Assembly (NCBI GenBank): GCA_964472545.1
Contig: CAYYNP010000038.1
Coordinates: 1-47,797, forward strand
DNA: 47,797 nucleotides
Direction of reading: 5' to 3'
Origin: CAYYNP01 sp964472545
GTDB lineage: Bacteria; Planctomycetota; Planctomycetia; Pirellulales; Thermoguttaceae
The notes below the pieces were generated by a model. The model was given only the letters and a program-made list of their open reading frames with translations, did no database searches and was not told the DNA's origin. This document shows positions 1 to 7,701 of this stretch, piece by piece; position 1 is the stretch's first letter; every line of letters starts with the position of its first letter. The translations under genes and the position numbers were made by a program.

Positions 1-8
1 GGCGACGG

Positions 9-1427
9 CTAGACGGGTGTGGTGTTAACGGGAAACGTGGAATCGATCGCCGCGGCGTCCACCGAAGCGGAACATACGTCGGCGTCAAGTACTTGTGCTA
101 CTTCTGCGGCAACGTGCTCCGGCCGCAGGTTCCGCATGCACGGATGTTCGGCAAACGCACATCGCTCTCGGTGGCAGGGCGAACAGGGTACCGCGTGGCG
201 CACGACGCGTACCGAGCGGCCACACGGCCGCCACTGGTTCGGGCGGTTGGTGCCGCTGAACAGCACGACCGCCGGTGTGCCCACCGCCGCGGCCAAATGG
301 GCCGGGCCCGAGTCGGCCCCGACCATCACGTCGGCCCGACAGAGCACGGCCGCCAATTCGGCGACCGAAAGCCGGCCGGTGAGGTCGGTTACGCCCGGCC
401 ACGTCTGCCTTGCGACGATGCGGCGGGCGATTATACGGTCGCCGCCGCCACCGACCAAGACGACTTCCGCGTCGTGTTCGACGACCAGCCGGCCGAGCAA
501 CTCCCGCCAGTAATCCGCCGGCCACTGCTTGGCCGGCGTGCCGGCACCGACGTGCAATACGCATAGTAGCCGTCTCGCTTTGCATAGTAGTCGTCTCGCT
601 CCGCGAGACGTCAACCCGTCAGGTAGAGGTCCATCTCGGAAAGGCTCATCTCGCGGAGCGAGATGGCTACTATGCAAAGCGAGATGGCTACTATGCAAAG
701 CGAGATGGCTACTACGCGGCTTCCCGGCGGAAACCGGGAAGCGTGGCCGTCGTGCCTCGAGATCCACCGGCCGGGGGATGCCCAACTCGGCCATCAGGGC
801 CCAACGCGACTCGACCTCGGGCCGATCGGCGACGTATCGCGCATGGTCGGTCAACAGGAACCCGCCACCGCCGCAGGTCCATCCCAGCCGCCGCCGGGCC
901 CCGCTGAGCCGGAGCATCACGGCGTGGGGGAATTCCCCACGGACGTCGATCCCCAGATCGATCCGCCGCCGGCGCAATCGCCAGGCACATCGCAGCGTTG
1001 CCACGACCCAGGCAAACCGAGAGGTGCCGCCTCGCGCGAAGCGGCTGGCCCCGGTAACGTGCAATCGATCGACGTGTGGAATCGCCGCGAAAACCTCCCG
1101 GTTCCACGGCCCACAGAGCACTTCGATCGACGTGGCCGGATATCGGGCCCGAAGCGCCGGCAGGATCGCGGTGGTGATGATCGCGTCGCCGAGGTGGTCG
1201 AGTTGGATCAACAGGATCCGCTTCGGATCGTCCGTCGACGGCCGGCGTGGCCCAAACAACAGCCGTCGTACAACGGCCACAGCCGCGAAGACCGCAGTTC
1301 CCAGTAGGTCCATCAACGCGAACGCCACCCGCCATCGGCGCCGCACGTAGCGGTAGCCCCGCGGCAGCCGCATGCGTAGCCGTCGGGCGGCCCGCAGAGA
1401 CCATTTTCTGCTAGTATCGCGTTTCAT
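9..1427 (-). CDS. Glycosyltransferase family 9 (heptosyltransferase-like) with in-frame repeat insertion
   Basis: Transfers a sugar, probably a heptose, to an LPS-core-like acceptor at the inner face of the cytoplasmic membrane. The GT9 signature GADSGPAHLAAAVGTP lies in the C-terminal third, and an N-terminal Rossmann half starts at ILLIQLDHLGDAI. I chose the ATG at 1427 (MKRDTSRKW). The upstream in-frame start at 1457 would draw its first residues from the arm of a dispersed inverted repeat (1442-1540). The product is 472 aa, longer than usual for the family, because about 50 residues (roughly 240-290, nt 562-714) are encoded by a palindromic repeat built of 21-bp units (SSHLALH and RRLLCKA heptads). 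This insert falls between the two Rossmann halves, just before VLHVGAGTPAKQWP, where a linker is expected, so activity may be retained. Last gene of the minus-strand surface-glycan cluster. Family call is firm; substrate is inferred. Confidence 0.9.
   Translation of the reverse strand: MKRDTSRKWSLRAARRLRMRLPRGYRYVRRRWRVAFALMDLLGTAVFAAVAVVRRLLFGPRRPSTDDPKRILLIQLDHLGDAIITTAILPALRARYPATSIEVLCGPWNREVFAAIPHVDRLHVTGASRFARGGTSRFAWVVATLRCAWRLRRRRIDLGIDVRGEFPHAVMLRLSGARRRLGWTCGGGGFLLTDHARYVADRPEVESRWALMAELGIPRPVDLEARRPRFPVSAGKPRSSHLALHSSHLALHSSHLAPRDEPFRDGPLPDGLTSRGARRLLCKARRLLCVLHVGAGTPAKQWPADYWRELLGRLVVEHDAEVVLVGGGGDRIIARRIVARQTWPGVTDLTGRLSVAELAAVLCRADVMVGADSGPAHLAAAVGTPAVVLFSGTNRPNQWRPCGRSVRVVRHAVPCSPCHRERCAFAEHPCMRNLRPEHVAAEVAQVLDADVCSASVDAAAIDSTFPVNTTPV
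562..714. repeat. In-frame palindromic repeat element with 21-bp subrepeats
   Basis: The plus strand reads two 21-nt units of the form gcatagtagYcgtctcgctt, then a core palindrome tctcgctccgcgaga. A spacer and the complementary core follow, then three inverted 21-nt units (agcgagatggctactatgca). The whole element can fold into one long hairpin. Because the units are 21 nt, gain or loss of a unit keeps the reading frame of the glycosyltransferase gene that contains it. A reduced copy with the same core lies at 42564-42630. Confidence 0.85.
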
Positions 1428-1441
1428 CTCATCTTGGCAGT

Positions 1442-1540
1442 TGGGTGGCTGGGGCAAAGCGCAGCGGTGCCCCAGTGGCCCGCGGCACTATCCGATGGCT
1501 GGTAACCTGGGGCACCGCTGCGCTTTGCCCCAGCCACCCA
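1442..1540. repeat. 33-bp perfect inverted repeat between glycosyltransferase genes
   Basis: Positions 1442-1474 and 1508-1540 are exact reverse complements over 33 bp, separated by 33 nt. The arm contains ggggcaaagcgcagcggtgc. The element fills the gap between the GT4 stop (1563) and the GT9 start (1427), so in the transcript it would form a strong hairpin. It could attenuate the downstream gene or protect the mRNA, or simply be a miniature mobile repeat. Confidence 0.85.
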
Positions 1541-1562
1541 TGAGTTGAACTGCAACGAGACA

Positions 1563-2681
1563 CTAGACGACCTCTTCATAAGCCCTGCGTGTCGCCCTCG
1601 CGGCGGCTTCCCAGGAGAAATGGGTGCGAACGAGCTTCGCCAGCGCCGGGTTCCGCCCTTGATCCAACGCGGCCAGCACGGCATGCCGAATGCCCGGCAG
1701 GTCGTTCGGCCGCATGTACGTGGCCAGCGGTCCAAAATACTCCTCCGCACATCCCCGCTCCGGCAGCACCAGCGGCACGCCCGAGAGACCGGCCTCCAAC
1801 GCCACCAGCCCGGGCGTCTCGAACCAACTGGCCAACACCAAACAGCCACAGGCGGCGTAGGCGCTGGCCAACAGCGGGTCGTCGTGTTCGATGCGGGGGA
1901 TGAACCGTACGTGCTCGCCGGCCACGCGGCGACACGCGGCCAGATACGCCTCGCAGCCGGGCACGACGTCGCCCAGCACCACGATCGGTACGCCGGTTCC
2001 CCGCATCGCTTTGAGAAAGCCGAGTTGGTTCTTTCGCGGCTCGATCCGTCCGGCGTAGAGCACGAAGCCGCGAGCGTCGACCCGTCGGATAAACGGCTCC
2101 GGCCGGGCGTCGGCAAACCGCGGATCGGCCCCGTTGGGTACGGCCCGGATCTTCTCGGGCAAGACGCCGAAGTAGCGGATCAGTTGCCGGGCCTCGGCGT
2201 TGGAGTTCGGCAACAGCCGATCGACCGCGTGGTAGAGCCTTCGCCGCCACGAGGGCAGCCGCGGACAGGCCGCACGCGCCAGGAACCGCCCGGCCGCCGC
2301 CAACCGGCCGGCCATCGGACGCGGCTCGCGGAGGCAATTGGCCAAATCGAACCAGGCGATCGTCGAAAGCACGACCGGTACGTCGTGCCGCCGGGCTGCA
2401 GCGACCAGCGGCAGGTGTTGTGGCAAACTGCCAAACAGGTGCAGGCAGTCGGCCTCCGCGGTCCAATCTACGTCCGGCCGATACGGACGAACGTCGACAC
2501 CCAGCGACGGCAACGCCGTAGCGGTCGCCAGCATCTGGATCTCGCCGCCCCCCGGTGATCGCATCGCCCCCGGCTTGCCGGCCAGCAGTACGCGGAGCAG
2601 CCGTGTCTTGCTCCGGGCAGGCCGGTACTCGAGTCGATCGTGTCTTGCGGTTGTGGGTTGCGTGTGAGGCATCCGTGCCAA
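1563..2681 (-). CDS. Glycosyltransferase family 4 (GT-B, GT1-type)
   Basis: A retaining GT-B glycosyltransferase of 372 aa, the usual family size. The N-terminal domain contains the glycine-rich LLAGKPGAMRSPGGGE. The C-terminal nucleotide-sugar domain begins near YAGRIEPRKNQLGFLKAM and carries the E-x7-E type motif in LEAGLSGVPLVLPERGCAEE. It lies 10 nt downstream of the deacetylase-like gene on the same strand, consistent with co-transcription, and most likely adds a sugar to a surface polysaccharide in the cytoplasm. Donor and acceptor cannot be read from the sequence. Confidence 0.9.
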   Translation of the reverse strand: MARMPHTQPTTARHDRLEYRPARSKTRLLRVLLAGKPGAMRSPGGGEIQMLATATALPSLGVDVRPYRPDVDWTAEADCLHLFGSLPQHLPLVAAARRHDVPVVLSTIAWFDLANCLREPRPMAGRLAAAGRFLARAACPRLPSWRRRLYHAVDRLLPNSNAEARQLIRYFGVLPEKIRAVPNGADPRFADARPEPFIRRVDARGFVLYAGRIEPRKNQLGFLKAMRGTGVPIVVLGDVVPGCEAYLAACRRVAGEHVRFIPRIEHDDPLLASAYAACGCLVLASWFETPGLVALEAGLSGVPLVLPERGCAEEYFGPLATYMRPNDLPGIRHAVLAALDQGRNPALAKLVRTHFSWEAAARATRRAYEEVV

Positions 2682-2691
2682 CGCCAGGTTC

Positions 2692-4143
2692 CTAGGATCG
2701 TAGCCGCCGCAACGTGCGCTTGGCCCAATTTCGCCAGCCGTTGCGGGGAATTTCTTCGACCGGTGTTTCCAGTTCCCAGTCGATCATCCGCCGCACGCGT
2801 CCACGGAGGCCTTCGGGGCCGTCGACGCGAACCGGGCGCACGCCGGGCATCACCGGGCGGCTCTCGTAGGCCAACGCCGACGGCGAGAAACGCATCGCGC
2901 GGCCGGCCAGCGGCATGCGGGCGGCGTTCTGGCCGTGGTGGAATTCGACGGCCACGCGGTATCCCGCCGGCAGACCGGAGGCGGTGACCATGTATTGTTC
3001 CGGCTGGCCCACGACACTCAGTCGCACGTCGGCCCGCGCCCTCCACCAGCGGGCGAACTCGCTGAGCGTGGTCTTCCAGATCGCGCCGAACTGATCGGCC
3101 GTATCGAAGATCGCGCGGAGCACCTGGGGATATCGCCCCAAACGGCCCGTCGGATGCCCGTAGAAGAAGACCGGCTCGCCGGCGTGGTACTTGTCGCGGG
3201 CGGTTTGGCGGAAATAGTCGATCGAGGCCCGAACCGCCTGCTGCGTGGCCGAGTTCCGCCGGGCTCCCTCGCCCTCAACGGTTTCCAGGAACAGCCCCAG
3301 GCAAACCGGGTGGACGGGGACTTGCAGCAAGTGGCCGCCGTTGGGAGAGAACGGCAACTCGTCAAAGGCCAGCCCGAATTCGCTGCTGTGGCCCACGCCG
3401 AGCGACTCCAACGCGGCCGCCAACTCCACGCCAAAACGTCCACCGGGCGCAGCAAAGCCCGACGGCTCGATACCCAACACGCGCAGCGTCTCGATCCCGC
3501 GGCCCACGTTCAGGCGGTTTTCTTTCTCGGTCAGGTAGGTGTGATGCCGGTAGCCGTGCGAGCCGACGTCGAGCCCTTCGAGCCGGGCCAGCGCCTCGTC
3601 GTGATGCAGGTAGGCCGCGGCGTTGACGAAGTGGGTGGTGGCCTCCTCTTCTCCGGCCAACGCGTCGAGCGTGGCGGCGAAGTCGTCCGCGTCGTATTGG
3701 TCGTAGTCGATCCGTACGTTCAGCGCGCTGCGATAGGGGAACGGAAACGCGCCGACCGAAAGCCAGATGCCGCCCGCCCGTTCGATCCGCTCGCGCAGCC
3801 GCCCGAGCAAGCGCCGCCGCACGTCCCGTCGGTCGACGCGGGAAATCTCCTCGCTGAGCGAAAGCCCGGCGATCTGCCAGGAGTGGCGCTCGGCGCCGAC
3901 GTCGAGCAACTGCTCGAACGGGTCCGGCTGGTGGTCCTCGCGGAGCGAGTCGACGTCGATCGCCTTCTGTCCGAAGCACAACGGCCGGCAGGGGCCCAGC
4001 GACGAGTCGAAGAGCACAAACCGTCCCTCCATGACCGACTCCGCACGGCGCGAGAAGGGAATCCCCTCCTGTTCGAGCGCGCGGACCAACCCCGGCGGCA
4101 CGCGATCGAGAATCAGCGGCAGTAGGGGGAGTTGGTTGGTCAT
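2692..4143 (-). CDS. Polysaccharide deacetylase-like (NodB-fold) protein
   Basis: A 483-aa protein. Its central part resembles carbohydrate esterase 4/NodB-type deacetylases: VRIDYDQYDADDF is the likely metal/aspartate motif, DVGSHGYRHHTY carries the SHxxxH metal-binding motif, and GFAAPGGRFG matches the usual R/A-P-G motif. The N-terminal ~110 residues (LPLILDRVPPGLVRALEQ) do not match anything I recognise. A short C-terminal beta-rich region follows the catalytic part. No signal peptide is visible, so it may act on a cytoplasmic lipid-linked sugar. It sits within the glycosyltransferase cluster, 10 nt before the GT4 gene, which supports a role in trimming N-acetyl groups of the assembled glycan. 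Specificity is inferred. Confidence 0.75.
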   Translation of the reverse strand: MTNQLPLLPLILDRVPPGLVRALEQEGIPFSRRAESVMEGRFVLFDSSLGPCRPLCFGQKAIDVDSLREDHQPDPFEQLLDVGAERHSWQIAGLSLSEEISRVDRRDVRRRLLGRLRERIERAGGIWLSVGAFPFPYRSALNVRIDYDQYDADDFAATLDALAGEEEATTHFVNAAAYLHHDEALARLEGLDVGSHGYRHHTYLTEKENRLNVGRGIETLRVLGIEPSGFAAPGGRFGVELAAALESLGVGHSSEFGLAFDELPFSPNGGHLLQVPVHPVCLGLFLETVEGEGARRNSATQQAVRASIDYFRQTARDKYHAGEPVFFYGHPTGRLGRYPQVLRAIFDTADQFGAIWKTTLSEFARWWRARADVRLSVVGQPEQYMVTASGLPAGYRVAVEFHHGQNAARMPLAGRAMRFSPSALAYESRPVMPGVRPVRVDGPEGLRGRVRRMIDWELETPVEEIPRNGWRNWAKRTLRRLRS

Positions 4144-4265
4144 TGAAGGTGGTCTTGGTTTCGCGGTACGAGCTACGTGCTAAACGGTAACGGCTTGCGG
4201 AAACGTGCAGTTCATCCGGTGGTTTCTCTGCGGACAGCGAAACGGCGAGCCATGTTCGGCCCGCA

Positions 4266-5117
4266 TCAGGCTATTTGACTCCGGTGAGTGGTATTCGGTT
4301 TCATTGGGTCGATCTTTGGGAAATACACACTTTGGGGAGTGCGGTCGTCGATTTCCCCCGTATTCTGGGCCCAGAGCAGCCTGTGCCGGTGCGACAGGAC
4401 CCACTCGGAAAGTCCGCTGAGTGCGCAAAATGCCCATCCTGACGGGCCGTCTAATATGCCCCGCTTCCACAGCAGGCGGCGTACGAACTCCCGAGCGGGG
4501 GCCAGCCAGGCATCGCGCCAGGAGGGTTTCCGTCCCGCCCGCAGCCGGGCATGGGCCTCGAGCCGCGTGTAGCGATGCATCTTTGCCAAGAAGCTCTCCA
4601 GGTCGGGCAGCGTATCGTGGGTTAGCCAACTCTCCAACTCCTCGACGCGGCCGTCGACCCGCAGGACTTCGTGTACGTCGCCGGTCCATCGGGCCGCGTC
4701 GCGGCGGAAGAGCCGTATCGGACGGTCGTCCTGCGTGCCGCATCGCCGCAACCGCCGGCCGAAAATCGTGCTGCGGATGGGCAGGCGAAAGGCGTTTGCT
4801 TCGGGTGGCGCGATGCGGCGCCGGATCTCGTCGGCCAGCGGCAGGATGGGGCGCTCGTCGGCGTCGATCGAAAACACCCAGTCGGACCGAGACATACTCA
4901 AAGCGTGGTTTCGCTGCCGAGCGAACGTATCGAACGGCCGCTCTGCAACGCGGCAGCCGTGTTCTTGTGCCACCGCAACCGTGGCGTCGCTCGAGCCGGA
5001 GTCGACCACCACGATCTCGTCGACCCAATCCAGCCGAGGCAACAACTCGCGGAGGTTCTGCGCTTCGTCGAGCGTAATCAACGCGGCGGTGATCTTGATT
5101 TTGGGCCGGCGGCTCAT
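4266..5117 (-). CDS. Glycosyltransferase family 2 (WaaE/KdtX-like)
   Basis: A GT-A glycosyltransferase of 283 aa starting at the ATG at 5117 (MSRRPKIKITAALITLDEA). An upstream extension of the frame only covers the neighbouring gene and its repeat. Motifs typical of the LPS-core glucosyltransferase subgroup are present: ALITLDEAQNLRELLP, VVDSGSSDATV, the DXD-like DADERP, and RLFRRDAARWTGDVHE. The start overlaps the end of the CDP-alcohol phosphatidyltransferase gene by 4 nt (5114-5117), indicating translational coupling. Probably adds a hexose to a surface glycolipid. Confidence 0.9.
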   Translation of the reverse strand: MSRRPKIKITAALITLDEAQNLRELLPRLDWVDEIVVVDSGSSDATVAVAQEHGCRVAERPFDTFARQRNHALSMSRSDWVFSIDADERPILPLADEIRRRIAPPEANAFRLPIRSTIFGRRLRRCGTQDDRPIRLFRRDAARWTGDVHEVLRVDGRVEELESWLTHDTLPDLESFLAKMHRYTRLEAHARLRAGRKPSWRDAWLAPAREFVRRLLWKRGILDGPSGWAFCALSGLSEWVLSHRHRLLWAQNTGEIDDRTPQSVYFPKIDPMKPNTTHRSQIA

Positions 5118-5848
5118 GGCGACCCTCCCATGCGGCGGGCGACCAGAACGTACCGCGCCATCCAGCGAACGTTGTAGTAAACGGCCACGTAGGCCAACGC
5201 GGCCGCCAGCCAACCGGCCGCCAGCAACACGACCAACACGTGCGCCCGCACGTCGGCGTTGCCCGGCAGGTGATACACGTGGCGAAGCAAGCCGGTTTCC
5301 TGGTGGCTCGACGTCTGGAAAAAGGGGACAGGTACATTTTGTGCGAAGCACCCTTCGGGCCGTTCCGGCAAAATGTACCTGTCCCCTTTTTCCAGACCGC
5401 ATTGCTGTGGGTCGGCAGCGTGCTCCTCGAAGTTCAGCCCATACATCAACAAGTACTTCCCACCAAGAAATGCCGCCAACAGCCACCACGGCCACGCGGC
5501 GGCAACCTGTTGGCTCAACACGGCAGCAATCGCCACGTGCAGCCCCACGTCGACCAGTTCATCCACGTTCCCGTCGAGCCACGCCCCGAACGCCGAGACG
5601 GTCCCCTGCCGCCGGGCGAGCATCCCGTCGGCCCGATCGCAGAACCACCAGCCGAGCACGCACGCCGCCGCCACAAGGCTCAACTCCGGACGCCACAGCA
5701 GCACGCCGGCCGCCGTCGCCGCACACGCAAGCCCGCAGAGTGTCAAATGGATCGGCCGAATCCGCGTGGGCGTAAGCCAGTCCGCGAGACGATCGGCCGC
5801 CGGACGCAGGTACCATCGGGCGACGGGGTAGTTTTTCGTGGCATCCAT
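5114..5848 (-). CDS. CDP-alcohol phosphatidyltransferase family protein with in-frame repeat insertion
   Basis: Integral membrane enzyme transferring a phospho-alcohol from a CDP-linked donor. The full family motif D-x2-D-G-x2-A-R-x8-G-x3-D-x3-D is visible in CDRADGMLARRQG followed by AFGAWLDGNVDELVD. Several hydrophobic helices flank it, and the length (244 aa) is close to normal. The ATG at 5848 (MDATKNYPVARWYL) was chosen because it lies just after the stop of the upstream GT2. About 28 residues (EKGDRYILPERPEGC to VPVPFFQTS) are encoded by an 85-bp perfect palindrome (5313-5397). They sit in a hydrophilic stretch between predicted helices, a site that could tolerate an insertion. In a surface-glycan cluster it may make a phosphodiester-linked lipid or polymer precursor; the substrate is unknown. 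Confidence 0.88.
   Translation of the reverse strand: MDATKNYPVARWYLRPAADRLADWLTPTRIRPIHLTLCGLACAATAAGVLLWRPELSLVAAACVLGWWFCDRADGMLARRQGTVSAFGAWLDGNVDELVDVGLHVAIAAVLSQQVAAAWPWWLLAAFLGGKYLLMYGLNFEEHAADPQQCGLEKGDRYILPERPEGCFAQNVPVPFFQTSSHQETGLLRHVYHLPGNADVRAHVLVVLLAAGWLAAALAYVAVYYNVRWMARYVLVARRMGGSP
5313..5397. repeat. 28-bp perfect inverted repeat inside the CDP-alcohol phosphatidyltransferase gene
   Basis: Positions 5313-5340 and 5370-5397 are exact reverse complements over 28 bp, with a 29-nt loop. The arm contains aaaggggacaggtacatttt. The sequence type (ggggacaggtacattttg) resembles the REP-like palindromes mobilised by TnpA_REP/Y1 transposases in other bacteria, which is a family-level recollection. 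It is read through in frame by the host gene. Confidence 0.85.
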
Positions 5849-5850
5849 GC

Positions 5851-6816
5851 TCACCGCGCCATCGCCTCCCGGGCAAAGCGGCGAAAGAACTCGCGTTCGC
5901 GGCCGACCGACCGCCGCGATTGGAAGTCTGCGTCGCGCAATCGGCCCAGCCGCCGCAACGCACCGAACAGCGCGCCGACGAACGCCCAACGCCGTTCTCG
6001 CCCGACCCACGGCGCTCGCGCAACGTCGCGCAACAACCGCAGCGGCAATCCGCAAAGCTGCCGCACCACGTGCCGCGGGTGTCGCAGATTCTTCCATTGA
6101 AACAACAACGTATTGCGCAACGCCAGCCGATCGCAGCCGGCCGCGCCGAACGCCTTGCCGAACGTGGCCATGCCTTGATGGTAGGCGACCGCCTCGGGCA
6201 CGTAGCGGGCGTGGTAGCCGGCCTGGTAGCCGCGGAAGGCGAAATCGAGGTCCTCCAAACGCCCGGGCAAATAGAGCGGATCGAAGCCGCCCAACTCGAC
6301 GAACTTCCGCCGATCGACCGCCAACGCCGCCCCGGCCGACGCCGTAAACCCCGGCCGCGTCATTGTCTTCTCGTGGCCTGGGAAAAGGGCCGTCGCCTGC
6401 ACCAGCCCCCATCGCCAGCCGACCGCCGTCCGAAAGCCCTCATACGTCTGCCCGTCCGGCTGCCAGCAGAGCGGGGCCGTCATGAAACACCGCGTGTCGT
6501 CGGCCAGCGGCGTCACCCAGGGGTCGATACAGTCGGGCTCGAGCGTAATATCGTTGTTCAGCAGTACGGCCACGTCCGCCGCCGACTCGCCGACCACCTC
6601 ATTAAATGAACAGAGCCCCCGATTCGGCCGCCGGACAACGCGGACCTGCGGAAACTCCTCCGCCAGCCACTCCGCCGAGCCGTCGGACGAGTCGTTATCG
6701 ATCACCGTCACCACACACCGATGCCCCGCCCCTTCCGCCGCGCGCAGCACCGACGGCAGACATTCCGCCAGCAGACGGCGTCCATTGAAGCTCAGCACCA
6801 GCAAATCAACCAACAT
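5851..6816 (-). CDS. Glycosyltransferase family 2
   Basis: A GT-A glycosyltransferase of 321 aa. I prefer the ATG at 6816 (MLVDLLVLSFNGRRLLAEC), which begins directly with the first Rossmann strand, over a TTG 39 nt upstream. Motifs seen: VIDNDSSDGSAEWL for nucleotide binding, LLNNDITLEPDC as the DXD-equivalent, and GGFDPLYLPGRLEDLDFAFR as the acceptor/base region with the ED pair. The layout is that of rhamnosyltransferase-like GT2 proteins. It ends 2 nt before the CDP-alcohol phosphatidyltransferase start and appears to be the first gene of the minus-strand cluster. Confidence 0.9.
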   Translation of the reverse strand: MLVDLLVLSFNGRRLLAECLPSVLRAAEGAGHRCVVTVIDNDSSDGSAEWLAEEFPQVRVVRRPNRGLCSFNEVVGESAADVAVLLNNDITLEPDCIDPWVTPLADDTRCFMTAPLCWQPDGQTYEGFRTAVGWRWGLVQATALFPGHEKTMTRPGFTASAGAALAVDRRKFVELGGFDPLYLPGRLEDLDFAFRGYQAGYHARYVPEAVAYHQGMATFGKAFGAAGCDRLALRNTLLFQWKNLRHPRHVVRQLCGLPLRLLRDVARAPWVGRERRWAFVGALFGALRRLGRLRDADFQSRRSVGREREFFRRFAREAMAR

Positions 6817-7091
6817 GGGCCGCACACCATACGGGGATATGGGTGCGGGGGTCAAGGTGATTATTGGGCGGAGGGCTACCTGTTCTGCCTATTCTTCGTG
6901 GTTGACAGCGGGGGGGACCGGCTGGACAGCAACGACGTAGTGGCCGGCTGGAATGTCATTGGGCATCCGGCGCCACTTTATCTCTTCGGCGATACTGGGC
7001 ACGGGTGAACGTGCGTTCCGCGCGAGCGCGAAAACAGTGGATCAAATGGCAATCTCCGGTATAATCATAATAGGAGGGAAGGTGTCATCCG

Positions 7092-7322
7092 ATGACTTGG
7101 CTGCATACAGTTGCTGACTTCAGTGCTATTGTTTCGGCCGTGGTCGCTCTTGCGCCGTGGGTCATCGGTCTGGCTGCTTTCATTCGACTACTCAAAAAAA
7201 AACGCGGATACTTGAGGAAAAAAACGTGGCATGTGTTTCTTTGCACACTGGAACCGGTGGTAGCACCCACAACATGTTGGGGCTTGTGTCAGCGGCAACC
7301 ACAATTTGCTGGATCTAGTTAG
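7092..7322 (+). CDS. Small membrane protein, unknown function
   Basis: A 76-aa frame with an ATG 12 nt after a purine-rich taggaggga ribosome-binding site (around 7070-7079). Residues 8-34 form one or two hydrophobic segments (AIVSAVVALAPWVIGLAAFI) followed by a strongly basic stretch (RLLKKKRGYLRKK), which predicts a single-pass protein with its basic tail in the cytoplasm. The tail is encoded by a run of ten A residues (near 7192-7201), a likely slippage site. No family is recognised. It could also be a chance frame in an otherwise gene-poor stretch. Confidence 0.42.
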   Translation: MTWLHTVADFSAIVSAVVALAPWVIGLAAFIRLLKKKRGYLRKKTWHVFLCTLEPVVAPTTCWGLCQRQPQFAGSS

Positions 7323-7390
7323 AGACTCTTCACTCCCCACCTAGATTCCCGCGGGTGGCACGGGGTTCTTGAACCTATGGAACAACGTAG

Positions 7391-7553
7391 CGGGTACCCC
7401 CGGACGTTTACTCCGGAGAAGGCTGCGCCAACGGCTTGACGTTGTCGGAGAGACGTCCGGGCGACGGAGTCGCAAGAGGATTGAATGGCGCGTTGCTTGA
7501 GGGGATAATGGTCCGGCGGTCGTATGACACGATCATCCCGGTGCTGCTACCTG
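7391..7553 (+). repeat. Dispersed ~160-bp repeat, copy 1 (left of SprA-related gene)
   Basis: Aligns with 8763-8925 in the same orientation. The shared parts include acgtttactccggaga, cggYttgacgttgtcggaga and gggcgacggagtcgcaagag. The arms tccgga/ccgga allow small hairpins. The rest of the gene-free stretch 7323-7701 shows nothing coding that I can support. Confidence 0.75.
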
Positions 7554-7701
7554 CTTCGATCCGTCAGACGCTATGGTTGGCAGACTCCTGCCGTATCAGG
7601 CGCGATGATTGGTGCTCCAAGCCGTCTGGTCTGTGTGTCGGGCGTATGATTTCACACGTTCTGCCGCTAACCGAGCCGCCAAACGCGTGCAGAGGCCGCC
7701 T

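Noticed and set aside
2935..4125. Plus-strand frame opposite the deacetylase-like gene
   Set aside because: Shadow frame; the minus strand carries the SHxxxH and other family motifs.
4180..5337. Minus-strand frame overlapping the WaaE-like GT2
   Set aside because: No glycosyltransferase motifs; the overlapping frame 4266-5117 contains them all.
5117..5495. N-terminal extension of the WaaE-like GT2
   Set aside because: The extension reads through the palindrome and the end of the phosphatidyltransferase gene in another frame; the ATG at 5117 fits the family start.
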